Below the pieces are notes generated by a model that was not told where the DNA came from, did not search any database, and saw nothing but the letters and a program-made list of their open reading frames with translations. Position numbers and translations under genes: made by a program. DNA of 14,605 nucleotides from assembly GCA_035575095.1 (NCBI GenBank), contig DATLYF010000194.1, forward strand, positions 1 through 14,605. Reading direction: 5' to 3'. Below, piece by piece: positions 7,205-14,360 of the stretch (the first letter of the stretch is position 1; every line of letters begins with the position of its first letter). This stretch comes from DATLYF01 sp035575095 (lineage in GTDB: Bacteria; Pseudomonadota; Gammaproteobacteria; Competibacterales; Competibacteraceae).

Positions 7205-8596
7205 ATGAAGCAACTCCACGCCCCCAGCGCCCTGCTCGCCGACGGCTGGGCCAATGATGTGCTGATCTGCCTCGACGAGCAGGGCCGCATCGCCGCCCTC
7301 ATCCCGGGCAGTCCGCCTTCGGCCGCGGCCGAACGCCTGGCCGGTCCGGTGTTGCCAGGCCTGGCCAACGTCCATTCCCACGCTTTCCAGCGCGCCATGG
7401 CGGGCTTGACCGAGTACCGCGGCCATCGGGAGGACAGCTTCTGGACCTGGCGCAACCTGATGTACGGCTTCCTCGCCCGCCTCGACCCGGAGCAGGTGCA
7501 GACCATCGCCGCCCAGCTCTACGTGGAGATGCTCAAGGCCGGCTACACTGCCGTAGCCGAGTTCCACTACCTACATCACGACCCCGCCGGCCGGCCCTAC
7601 GCCGAGCGCGCCGAGCTGTCGCTGCGCATCCTCGCCGCGGCCGAGGAGGCCGGCATCGCGCTGTGCCACCTGCCCACCCTGTACGCCTACGGCGGCTTCG
7701 GCGCCCAACCGCCCAGTCCCGCCCAGCGTCGCTTTCTGCACGATGCCGACGGCTTCGCCGCCCTGCTGGAAACTCTGCACGGCCATTGCCGCAACGGCCG
7801 CGACCGCCGCTTGGGGCTCGCCTTCCACTCCCTGCGCGCCGTGGACCCGGCCCTGCTGTATCAGGGGCTCGCGGCGCTCGACCGCCTGGATGCCAGCGCT
7901 CCGGTCCACATCCACATCGCCGAGCAGGTCAAGGAGGTGGAGGACTGCCTGGCCTGGAGCGGCCAGCGGCCGGTGGCCTGGCTGCTGGACCACGCGCCGC
8001 TGGATCGGCGCTGGTGTCTGGTGCACGCCACCCACCTCGATGGCGAGGAGACACGGCGGCTGGCAGCCAGCGGCGCCGTGGCCGGACTGTGCCTGACCAC
8101 CGAGGCCAACCTCGGCGATGGCCTGTTTCCCGCCGACGACTACCTCAACCGTCAGCCGCAGCCCGGCACCTTCGGCATCGGTTCGGACAGCCATGTCGAG
8201 GTCGATGCCCTGGCCGAGCTCAGGCTGCTGGAATACGGCCAGCGCCTCGCCCTGCGCCGCCGCGCGGTGCTGGCCAGCCCCGAGCAGCCCTCGGTGGGCC
8301 GGCGGCTATACCAGGCCGCCGCCCTGGGCGGTGCCCAGGCGGTGGGCTTCGATTCGGGGGCTATCACCGTCGGCCGGCGCGCCGACCTGGTGGTCGTGGA
8401 TGCGCAACACCCGGCGCTGTGGCAACGCCACGGCGACCGCCTGCTGGACACTCTGGTGTTCTGCGCCGACCGCCGCGCCATCCGCGACGTGATGGTGGGC
8501 GGCGAGTGGCGGGTGCGGGAGGGCCGGCATCCTCGCGAGGAGACGATCGCCGCTCGCTTCCGGGCGGTGCAGGCGGAGCTGGCGGCGAGCGCCTGA
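7205..8596 (+). CDS. hutF: Formimidoylglutamate deiminase HutF
   Basis: Amidohydrolase-superfamily deiminase that converts N-formimidoyl-L-glutamate to N-formyl-L-glutamate and ammonia, feeding HutG. It has 463 residues, as in Pseudomonas HutF. The metal site begins with NVHSHAFQRAMAG (H57, H59), followed by the HutF-typical REDSFWTWRNLMY (75-87) and EFHYLHHDP (119-127). Later come the PVHIHIAEQ, LVHATHLDGEE and GIGSDSHVEVD motifs that supply the remaining metal and catalytic residues. The Shine-Dalgarno AAGGAA (7194-7199) supports the start. HutF plus HutG marks the five-step pathway of pseudomonads and relatives. It is the last gene of the hut run seen here; a possible new promoter lies just downstream. 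Confidence 0.95.
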   Translation: MKQLHAPSALLADGWANDVLICLDEQGRIAALIPGSPPSAAAERLAGPVLPGLANVHSHAFQRAMAGLTEYRGHREDSFWTWRNLMYGFLARLDPEQVQTIAAQLYVEMLKAGYTAVAEFHYLHHDPAGRPYAERAELSLRILAAAEEAGIALCHLPTLYAYGGFGAQPPSPAQRRFLHDADGFAALLETLHGHCRNGRDRRLGLAFHSLRAVDPALLYQGLAALDRLDASAPVHIHIAEQVKEVEDCLAWSGQRPVAWLLDHAPLDRRWCLVHATHLDGEETRRLAASGAVAGLCLTTEANLGDGLFPADDYLNRQPQPGTFGIGSDSHVEVDALAELRLLEYGQRLALRRRAVLASPEQPSVGRRLYQAAALGGAQAVGFDSGAITVGRRADLVVVDAQHPALWQRHGDRLLDTLVFCADRRAIRDVMVGGEWRVREGRHPREETIAARFRAVQAELAASA

Positions 8597-8612
8597 ACGA
8601 TCCCGCGATGCC

Positions 8613-8641
8613 TTGAGCTTGCCGTCGCTGCGCTGCACAAT
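8613..8641 (+). promoter_or_regulatory. Possible sigma70 promoter before the SemiSWEET gene
   Basis: TTGAGC (8613-8618) and CACAAT (8636-8641) are 17 bp apart in the 81-bp gap after hutF. Each box matches four of six consensus bases. No terminator for hutF was recognised in the gap, so read-through is also possible. Confidence 0.35.
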
Positions 8642-8677
8642 AGACATCTTTTCCCCTGCCTCTCACGGTAACCCGAC

Positions 8678-8944
8678 ATGCTGGACACGCTCGGCCTGGT
8701 GGCTGGTTTCCTCACCACGAGCGCCTTTCTGCCCCAGGTGATCCATACCTGGCGCAGCCGCTCCGTGGCCGATATCTCACTGGCCATGTACCTGATCTTC
8801 TGCGTGGGCATTGGCCTGTGGCTGGTCTACGGCGTGCTGCTGGGGGCGTTGCCCATCATCCTGGCCAATGCTGTGACCCTGGTGCTGACCATCGCCGTAC
8901 TGGGCATGAAGCTGGCTTGGAGCGGGCGCTCTGGAGCCGACTGA
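8678..8944 (+). CDS. SemiSWEET/PQ-loop family membrane transporter
   Basis: Small membrane protein of 88 residues with three predicted transmembrane helices, roughly 3-20, 38-58 and 61-82. The first helix ends in the PQ-loop motif FLPQVIHTWRSRS, followed by SVADISLAMYLIFCVGIGLW, which is the classical MtN3/SWEET repeat. Bacterial SemiSWEETs dimerise to form a sugar-permeable carrier (sucrose or glucose in the studied cases). The substrate here is unknown. The translation start has only a weak upstream purine run. It is followed 46 bp later by the ceramidase-like gene on the same strand and may share its transcript. Confidence 0.85.
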   Translation: MLDTLGLVAGFLTTSAFLPQVIHTWRSRSVADISLAMYLIFCVGIGLWLVYGVLLGALPIILANAVTLVLTIAVLGMKLAWSGRSGAD

Positions 8945-8990
8945 ACGCTGCTGCGCCCCGAGCGCCTGATGCAGGGCGTACGCTGCCAAC

Positions 8991-9665
8991 ATGATCGAAA
9001 TCGGCGCCTATCCCGATCAATATTGCGAGCGCATCGCCGCCGGGCCGTGGGGCGAACCGCTCAACCTGCTCAGCAGCCTGGCCTTTCTGCTCGCCGCCGC
9101 CCTGGCACTGCGGCTCTACCGGGCGCAGCCGGGACTGCGCCCCGGCAACAGCCCGGACCTGCTGGCCCTGATCGCTCTGCTCACCGCCATCGGCATCGGC
9201 AGCGGCTTGTGGCACGCCTTGGCCACGCGCTGGGCGGAGCTGCTGGACGTCATCCCCATCATGTTATTCATCAGCCTCTATCTGCTCAGCACCCTGTACC
9301 GTGTGTTCAGGCTGGGGGTGTGGGGCACGGCGGGGGTGTTTCTCGCCTACCAAGCGCTGAACCAGGGCGTAGTCTTGCGCTTCCCGCCTGAGACCCTGAA
9401 CGGCTCCATCTTCTATCTGCCCACCTGGGGCTGTCTGCTGCTACTCGCCCTGTGGCTGCGGCGGCGACACCACCCGCTCGGCGACACCTTCCTGGCCGCC
9501 CTGGGACTGTTCACCCTGTCGCTCGGCTGCCGCACCCTGGACCTCGCCCTGTGCGCCACCATCCCATCCGGCACCCATTTCCTCTGGCACGCCCTCAACG
9601 GCCTGTTGCTGTACCTGCTGCTGGCCGGCCTGATCCGCGCTGCCGCCGCCCAGACCAGAGCGTAG
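8991..9665 (+). CDS. Ceramidase-superfamily (CREST) integral membrane protein
   Basis: Membrane protein of 224 residues with about seven hydrophobic segments. The start region YCERIAAGPWGEPLNLLSSL resembles the CE-x-N entry of alkaline ceramidases. The metal-site residues of the CREST superfamily appear in order: S71 and H75 in GSGLWHALATRWAELLD, D86 in the same segment, and H196 and H200 in GTHFLWHALN. This is the Ser-His-Asp-His-His set that binds zinc in alkaline ceramidases and adiponectin receptors, so it is probably an active hydrolase on a lipid amide. Most bacteria of this type lack ceramide, so the natural substrate may be another acyl-amide lipid. A 14-bp palindrome (9664-9677) covers the stop codon. 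Confidence 0.8.
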   Translation: MIEIGAYPDQYCERIAAGPWGEPLNLLSSLAFLLAAALALRLYRAQPGLRPGNSPDLLALIALLTAIGIGSGLWHALATRWAELLDVIPIMLFISLYLLSTLYRVFRLGVWGTAGVFLAYQALNQGVVLRFPPETLNGSIFYLPTWGCLLLLALWLRRRHHPLGDTFLAALGLFTLSLGCRTLDLALCATIPSGTHFLWHALNGLLLYLLLAGLIRAAAAQTRA

Positions 9666-9791
9666 CCTGGCCAGGCTGCGAGCGGTTGGTTGACACGCGT
9701 CATGGCACGCTGGCAGGGGTGCATCTAAATTTTTGTATGGGACGCCATTCGAAGCGAGATCGCCCGCAGCGCGGGCAAGGCGGATGAGACG
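9666..9791 (+). promoter_or_regulatory. Leader/promoter region of the hydrolase-PRPP cassette
   Basis: This 126-bp gap begins with a palindrome (AGCCTGG/CCAGGCT, 9664-9677) and contains a perfect -35-like TTGACA at 9690-9695. No good -10 lies at 16-18 bp from it. An AT-rich patch with TCTAAAT lies at 9724-9730. A 6-bp stem with a 3-nt loop (GCCCGC 9762-9767, GCGGGC 9771-9776) ends 15 bp before the hydrolase ATG and could hinder ribosome access. A cassette promoter is likely here, but its exact boxes are not resolved; activator or alternative sigma-factor control is possible. Confidence 0.4.
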
Positions 9792-10472
9792 ATGAAAGAC
9801 CCGGCATCCGAGACGAAGGGCGTTGCCGCCTGGCATATCGCGGCGCGCATCACGCCGTTGGGACTCGAGGCCGACCTCGATTGCCCGCCGCAGCCGAAGG
9901 GCACCATCCTCTTCGCGCATGGTAGCGGCAGCAGCCGGCTCAGCCCGCGCAACCGTTACGTCGCCGCAGCGCTGAGGGACCGTGGGCTGGCCACGCTCCT
10001 TTTCGATCTCTTGACCCCCGGCGAGGCCGCCGACCGGCGCCTCGTGTTCGATATCGCGCTGCTGGCCGAGCGGCTGGCAATGGCCACGCGCTGGCTGCAA
10101 GAGGAGCAGGAAAGCCTGCGGCTGTTGCCGCTGGGCTATTTCGGCGCGAGCACCGGAGCCGCAGCCGCGCTCGTCGCCGCGGCCGCTCCCGAGTGTCCGG
10201 TCGCAGCGGTGGTGTCGCGCGGCGGCCGGCCTGACCTCGCCGGTCCTGCGTTGCCCCTGGTGCGCGCGCCGACGCTGCTCGTCGTCGGCAGCAACGATGT
10301 GGATGTGCTGGCGCTGAACCGGGCAGCGCTCGCCGAGATGCGCTGCCCCAAGTCACTCGCCATCGTGCCCGGCGCGACCCATCTCTTCGAGGAACCGGGT
10401 ACGCTCGACCAGGTGATCGGCCTGGCGGCGAACTGGTTCGTTGACCATCTGACGATGAGCACGGTGGGGTGA
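9792..10472 (+). CDS. Alpha/beta hydrolase, dienelactone hydrolase-like
   Basis: Cytoplasmic alpha/beta-hydrolase of 226 residues with no signal peptide. The oxyanion region is LFAHGSGSSR (40-49). The nucleophile elbow is GASTG (118-122) with Ser120. The acid is probably D169 or D171 in VVGSNDVDV, and the base is H197 in GATHLFEE. The closest family by motif is the dienelactone hydrolase/COG1073 group; the true substrate is unknown. It opens a tightly spaced set: its stop is 3 bp before the phosphoribosyltransferase gene. Hydrolases of this kind are found fused to such phosphoribosyltransferases in other bacteria (for example, as I recall, M. tuberculosis Rv0571c), which supports a shared function. 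Confidence 0.85.
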   Translation: MKDPASETKGVAAWHIAARITPLGLEADLDCPPQPKGTILFAHGSGSSRLSPRNRYVAAALRDRGLATLLFDLLTPGEAADRRLVFDIALLAERLAMATRWLQEEQESLRLLPLGYFGASTGAAAALVAAAAPECPVAAVVSRGGRPDLAGPALPLVRAPTLLVVGSNDVDVLALNRAALAEMRCPKSLAIVPGATHLFEEPGTLDQVIGLAANWFVDHLTMSTVG

Positions 10473-10475
10473 GTC

Positions 10476-11147
10476 ATGTTCAGTAATCGGCAATCCGCCG
10501 GGCAGCAACTTGCCAAGCAACTGTTGCACTTACGGGGCGAGCAGCCCCTCGTTCTCGCCCTGCCGCGGGGTGGCGTACCGATCGGCTTGGAGGTGGCGAA
10601 GGCGCTCGCGGCCCCGCTCGACGTCATTCTGGTGCGCAAGATCGGCGTGCCTTGGCAGCCGGAACTCGCGATCGGCGCCATCGTCGACGGACCGAATCCC
10701 CAACGACTGCTGGATGAACACCTCATCGCCGAGCTCGGCATCGATCGGGCCTATATCCGCGACGAATGCGCGCGCCAGCTCGCCGAGATCGAACGGCGCA
10801 GGAAGCTCTATTTCGGCGAGCATCCGCCCATTCCACTGCATGGCCGGACGGTGATCGTGGTCGATGACGGCATCGCCACCGGGGCGACGATGCGCACGGC
10901 GCTGCGCGCGGTCCGCAATGCCGGAGCGGCCAAGATCATCGTGGCCACCCCTCTGGCGCCCGAAGATACGCTTGAGCTGTTACGCGCCGAGGCGGACGAG
11001 GTCATCTGCCTGTCATCGCCGACGCCTTTCATCGCGATCGGCATGCATTACGCCGACTTCACGCAAGTCGAGGATGCCGAGGTTCTGGCGCTGCTCAATG
11101 AGGCGCGCAGGCATGAAGGTCGCCCGGACGCCTCGCAGAGCGAGTAA
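10476..11147 (+). CDS. Phosphoribosyltransferase family protein
   Basis: Type I PRTase-fold protein of 223 residues. The PRPP-binding loop VIVVDDGIATGATM (126-139) is a textbook match. The early segment ALPRGGVPIGLEVAKAL (28-44) is the usual PRTase start, and VRKIGVPWQPELAIGAI (53-69) is characteristic of the COG1926 group, whose substrate is not established. A Shine-Dalgarno-like GGGGTGAG overlaps the end of the hydrolase gene 3 bp upstream. The next gene begins 19 bp downstream. The neighbouring PRPP synthetase-like gene suggests that PRPP is its donor. It is not an obvious pyrE, apt, hpt or upp by sequence. Confidence 0.87.
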   Translation: MFSNRQSAGQQLAKQLLHLRGEQPLVLALPRGGVPIGLEVAKALAAPLDVILVRKIGVPWQPELAIGAIVDGPNPQRLLDEHLIAELGIDRAYIRDECARQLAEIERRRKLYFGEHPPIPLHGRTVIVVDDGIATGATMRTALRAVRNAGAAKIIVATPLAPEDTLELLRAEADEVICLSSPTPFIAIGMHYADFTQVEDAEVLALLNEARRHEGRPDASQSE

Positions 11148-11166
11148 GCGCCTGGCTTTCGGAACC

Positions 11167-12213
11167 ATGTTCGATCTCGATGTCGACGCCAAGGTCGGGT
11201 TTCTCAGCCGCGCCAGCGCCTACCCCGAGCGCCCGCGCCGCGTCGAAGTGATCGAGACACATTTCTCCTGGGTTTTCCTGACCGAGCAGCACGTCTACAA
11301 GCTGAAGAAGCCCCTGCGCGGCGACTCGTTCGACTTCACCGGCATCGCCGCGCGCCGGCACAACGCCAAGGGCGAGGTCTGCCTCAATCGCCGGCTCGCT
11401 GGCGACATCTACCTCGGCGTCGTGCCGCTCACCCAGGAGGCGGACGGCAGGCTCGCCATCACCGGCAATGGCGCGATCGTCGACTGGCTGGTGCAGATGG
11501 TGCGGCTCCCGGCCGGGCGGATGCTGGATCGCTGTCTCGCCGACGGCAGTTGGCGGCCCGCGGACATCCGTGCCCTCGGCGATCGTCTGGCACGGTTTTA
11601 TGCCACCGCAGCGCCTGCCAATGAAGCGCCGCAACGCTATCTGCGGCGCTTCGCTCACGAATGCAGCGCGAGTCTGCGCGAGTTCGCCATCATCGCCCGC
11701 CCCGAGCTGCAGAATGCCGCGGCGCGCATCGTACGCCGTCTCCGGGCCTTCATGCGCCGCCGTTCGAATCTGCTCGAACGCCGCGTCCGCGAGCGCCGGA
11801 TCATCGAAGGCCACGGCGACCTACGCCCCGAACATGTCTGGCTCGGCCGGCCTGTCCGCATCATCGACTGTCTCGAGCTGCGGCGCGAACTGCGGCTCCT
11901 CGACCCGGTCGATGAGATCGCCTTCCTCGCCATGGAATGCGCGCGTCTCGGAGCGCCGCAGATCGAACGGATCCTGTTCGAGCGCTACCGGTTACGCACG
12001 GGCGATGCCCCGCCGCAGGCATTGGTCCGCTTTTATAAGGGTGTCCGCGCCCTCATCCGTGCCCGTATCGCCATCTGCCACTTGAAAGACCCCGACGTGC
12101 GCGACCCGGCGAAGTGGCTGCGCCGAGCGGCCGACTACCTGGCGCTCGCCGAGCGCGAATCCAGTGAGCTTTCCAGGGAGGTGCGGCATGAGCCTGCTAG
12201 TGTTCGCGCTTGA
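11167..12213 (+). CDS. COG2187-family protein with aminoglycoside-phosphotransferase (kinase) fold
   Basis: Predicted small-molecule kinase-like protein, 348 residues from the chosen ATG. The family start is YPERPRRVEVIETHFSWVFL (19-38) followed by VYKLKKPLR, where K46, K48 or K49 could serve as the ATP-binding lysine. Then comes RLAGDIYLGVVPLT. The catalytic loop is GHGDLRPEHVWL (D218), and a DFG-like acid is D234 in IIDCLELRRELRLLDPVDE. The usual magnesium-binding Asn of APH loops is replaced by H223. In some relatives this domain is fused to a P-loop kinase (COG0645); here only the first domain is present. An ATG at 11113 is also in frame, but it would overlap the upstream gene, and homology starts nearer 11167. 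The 3' end overlaps the next gene by 26 bp. Its substrate is unknown. Confidence 0.82.
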   Translation: MFDLDVDAKVGFLSRASAYPERPRRVEVIETHFSWVFLTEQHVYKLKKPLRGDSFDFTGIAARRHNAKGEVCLNRRLAGDIYLGVVPLTQEADGRLAITGNGAIVDWLVQMVRLPAGRMLDRCLADGSWRPADIRALGDRLARFYATAAPANEAPQRYLRRFAHECSASLREFAIIARPELQNAAARIVRRLRAFMRRRSNLLERRVRERRIIEGHGDLRPEHVWLGRPVRIIDCLELRRELRLLDPVDEIAFLAMECARLGAPQIERILFERYRLRTGDAPPQALVRFYKGVRALIRARIAICHLKDPDVRDPAKWLRRAADYLALAERESSELSREVRHEPASVRA

Positions 12214-13156
12214 TACCACCCGGGAATACGGCGCGCGCGTCGCTGCGCATCTCGGGCTGCCGCTCGGCGAGCACGAGGAGCGCGAGTTCGAGGACGGCGA
12301 GCACAAGGCCAGGCCGCTGGTCGATGTGCGCCGCCGCGAGGTCTTCGTGATCCATTCGCTGCACGGCGGCTCGGGGCGCAGCCCGAGCGACAAGCTGTGC
12401 CGGCTGCTGTTCTTCATCGGTGCGCTCAAGGACGCCGGGGCCGAGCGCGTCACCGCCGTCGCCCCCTATCTCTGCTATGCCCGCAAGGACCGGCGCACAC
12501 AGTCGTGCGATCCGATCACGACCCGCTACGTGGCACAACTCTTCGAGGCGAGCGGCGCCGACGCCGTGATCACCTGCGACGTGCACAATCTCGCGGCCTT
12601 CGAAAATGCCTTCCGCTGCCCGACTACCAATCTCGAGGCCATCCCACTTTTCGTTGCTCACTTCGCGCCTCTGCTGCGTGGCGAGAAGATCGCCGTCGTC
12701 TCCCCGGACACCGGCGGCATCAAGCGCGCGGAGCGCTTTCGTCTCGCCCTGGCGGAAGCTCTGCAGGAGGAACCCAGCGCCGGCTTCGTCGACAAGCGGC
12801 GCAGCGGCGGCATCGTCAGCGGGGAGTTGCTCGTCGCCGGCGACGTGCGCGATCGGGCGGTCATCCTCTTCGATGATCTGATCAGCACCGGCACGACGCT
12901 GCGCAGAGCAGCGCAGAGTTGCCGCACGGCCGGCGCGGCCAAGGTCTTCGCGGCCGCGACCCACGGCCTGTTCGTGGAGCAGGCCGCGGCTGTTCTCGCC
13001 GATCCAGTCTTCCAGGAGGTCGCGGTGACCGACACCGTCCAGTCGAACGCGGCGCAGGCGGGCACCCTTCCTCCCAATGTCGTGACCCTGGACTCGGCGA
13101 AACTCGTCGCCGAGGCGATCGCCGCTGCGTACGCTGGCCGCCAGGCAAGCGAGTGA
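12188..13156 (+). CDS. Divergent ribose-phosphate pyrophosphokinase (PRPP synthetase-like)
   Basis: Protein of 322 residues with the two-domain Prs layout. Motifs are FEDGEH (34-39), APYLCYARKDRR (92-103, matching the RQDRK ATP site), CDVHN (130-134, with the catalytic region's D-x-H), SPDTGG (172-177), the flexible-loop DKRR (K203) and the PRPP/ribose-5-phosphate loop ILFDDLISTGTT (226-237). It should make PRPP from ribose 5-phosphate and ATP. It differs from housekeeping Prs at several usually fixed spots (VHNLAAFENAF instead of LHAxQIQGFF, STGTT instead of DTAGT), so the substrate or regulation may differ. A strong Shine-Dalgarno GGAGGTG lies just before the ATG, inside the upstream gene. 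It is the last gene of the cassette and meets the pchP-like gene tail to tail. It is probably an accessory copy rather than the essential prs. Confidence 0.86.
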   Translation: MSLLVFALDTTREYGARVAAHLGLPLGEHEEREFEDGEHKARPLVDVRRREVFVIHSLHGGSGRSPSDKLCRLLFFIGALKDAGAERVTAVAPYLCYARKDRRTQSCDPITTRYVAQLFEASGADAVITCDVHNLAAFENAFRCPTTNLEAIPLFVAHFAPLLRGEKIAVVSPDTGGIKRAERFRLALAEALQEEPSAGFVDKRRSGGIVSGELLVAGDVRDRAVILFDDLISTGTTLRRAAQSCRTAGAAKVFAAATHGLFVEQAAAVLADPVFQEVAVTDTVQSNAAQAGTLPPNVVTLDSAKLVAEAIAAAYAGRQASE

Positions 13157-13166
13157 ATGCGCAACG

Positions 13167-13197
13167 AAAAAGGGCTTGGCCGCCGCGCGGCCGGCGG
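13167..13197 (-). terminator. Hairpin between convergent genes, probable terminator
   Basis: The 44-bp gap between the PRPP synthetase-like gene and the pchP-like gene contains a 6-bp stem with a 3-nt loop (GGCCGC 13178-13183, GCGGCC 13187-13192). An alternative stem pairs CCGCCG with CGGCGG (13180-13185, 13192-13197). Read on the minus strand, the stem is followed after six bases by TTTTT (13167-13171), which fits a Rho-independent terminator for the phosphatase gene. On the plus strand only a weak TGTTT follows, so action in both directions is uncertain. Confidence 0.5.
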
Positions 13198-13200
13198 TGT

Positions 13201-14256
13201 TTACTCGATGTCCTTCGGCTCCACCACGATCCAGTTCTTGTCGGCGTTGGCGACCTGCCCGAGCTCCTGTTGGCGTGCGGCGGCCTTCTGCCACCACTCC
13301 TGCATCTGCTGCATGTACTTGGCCTTGCGGTTGACCCACACACGCAGCCCGCCCTTCTCGACGTCGGTGCCGTTGAGCAGCATGTAGCCGTCGGAGAGCG
13401 GCGTGTCGCCGGCGACCAGGATCGGCTTCTTCCACTGGTCGATCCAGCCGAGGATCGAGCCGAGCTTGCCCTCGTACCAAGTCATCGGGTTCACCAGGTA
13501 GGGCGTCAGCTCCAGTTCCAGGTTCTTCGCCGGGTCATATTGGCCCTTCTTGATCTGCAGCCGCGAGGTGGTCAGCGCGCCACTGCTGCGGTCCTTCAAC
13601 AGCAGGTTCACCCCGATCACGTTCTCCGGCTTCACGTTGTAGCCGTACTTGGGGTCGCTGGCGACCATGCGCACCAGCTCTTCGCTGGCGGCGGTCATCA
13701 CGTACACCTCGATGCCGTGCTCGCGCAGCAGGTTCATCAGCTCGACCTGCCCGGTGTAGATCTTGGGCGGGTTGACCGTGCCGTCGACTACCCTGTCACC
13801 GTCGTAGTAGCGGATCGGCACCGGCTTGCCGTAGGCCATCAGCTCATCCACATAGCCCTTGAGCTGTTTGAGCGTGAAGCCGGAAAACACCTGTGCCACC
13901 CACGGGTAGCACACCAGGTCGTCGATCTCGCACAGCCGGTAGTAGTAGCTGTTGAGACTCTCCTTGAACTGCGGCGTGTCCTTGAACGGGATCAGCTTGA
14001 GCGAGGGGTCGAGCTTCTCGCGCGTCAGCACGCCCTTCATTTCCAGATAGGGCAGCAGCGACTCCTCCAGGTCATAGCGGTAGGCGGTGTTGTCCATGTC
14101 GAATACCGCGTAGGCGCCCTTGTGAGCGTTGGCCTTGGCCAGTGCGCTCAGCTTGGCGGCGGCATCGGCCGGCCAGTGCGCGAGTTCGACCGCCGCGGCG
14201 GTGAGCGTGGCGCCGGCCAGCAGCGCGGCGGCGATCAGGTTCTTGATGGCTTGCAT
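13201..14256 (-). CDS. pchP: Secreted HAD-family phosphatase, phosphorylcholine phosphatase (PchP)-like
   Basis: Predicted periplasmic phosphatase of 351 residues that would release choline from phosphorylcholine. A signal peptide of about 22 residues ends LTAAA. HAD motif I is FDMDNTAYRYD (D53, D55, T57). Motif II is VMTAASEE (T188). The motif III lysine is K264 in WYEGK. Motif IV is AGDTPLSDGYM (D284, D289). With 22 residues subtracted, these fall on D31, D33, T35, position 166, K242, D262 and D267, the residues I recall for mature P. aeruginosa PchP, which strongly supports the assignment. Position 166 is Thr here instead of Ser. The start at 14256 is set by GAGGAGG (14261-14267) and the signal peptide; the frame stays open upstream to 14385 without homology. 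It is divergent from a DeoR-type regulator. Confidence 0.88.
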   Translation of the reverse strand: MQAIKNLIAAALLAGATLTAAAVELAHWPADAAAKLSALAKANAHKGAYAVFDMDNTAYRYDLEESLLPYLEMKGVLTREKLDPSLKLIPFKDTPQFKESLNSYYYRLCEIDDLVCYPWVAQVFSGFTLKQLKGYVDELMAYGKPVPIRYYDGDRVVDGTVNPPKIYTGQVELMNLLREHGIEVYVMTAASEELVRMVASDPKYGYNVKPENVIGVNLLLKDRSSGALTTSRLQIKKGQYDPAKNLELELTPYLVNPMTWYEGKLGSILGWIDQWKKPILVAGDTPLSDGYMLLNGTDVEKGGLRVWVNRKAKYMQQMQEWWQKAAARQQELGQVANADKNWIVVEPKDIE

Positions 14257-14287
14257 TGGTCCTCCTCTTTCTCCTCGGGTGGATCGG

Positions 14288-14308
14288 CGCCGGGTGTCCG
14301 CCCCGGCG
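14288..14308 (-). other. GC-rich hairpin in the leader of the pchP-like gene
   Basis: CGCCGGG (14288-14294) and CCCGGCG (14302-14308) pair over a 7-nt loop, about 20 bp upstream of the pchP Shine-Dalgarno. An overlapping alternative pairs GGCGGG (14305-14310) with CCCGCC (14319-14324). The alternatives could form competing structures in the 5' leader, or may simply reflect high GC content. Confidence 0.35.
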
Positions 14309-14360
14309 GGCGTGGCCACCCGCCCCCTCCGAGCAGCCGGGGACGATGCTAGATCCAAAA

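Noticed and set aside
9703..9725. Possible sigma54 promoter (TGGCACG followed by GTGCA) before the hydrolase gene
   Set aside because: The GG and GC elements are not at the required 10-bp separation, so the match to the -24/-12 consensus fails.
12197..13480. 427-codon minus-strand frame opposite the PRPP synthetase-like gene
   Set aside because: It is antisense to a clearly recognisable Prs-family protein and overlaps the end of the pchP-like gene in another frame. It has no family features.
12919..14352. 477-codon plus-strand frame opposite the pchP-like gene
   Set aside because: The minus strand carries a signal peptide and all HAD motifs in register. The plus frame is His/Val/Leu/Gln-rich antisense without motifs.
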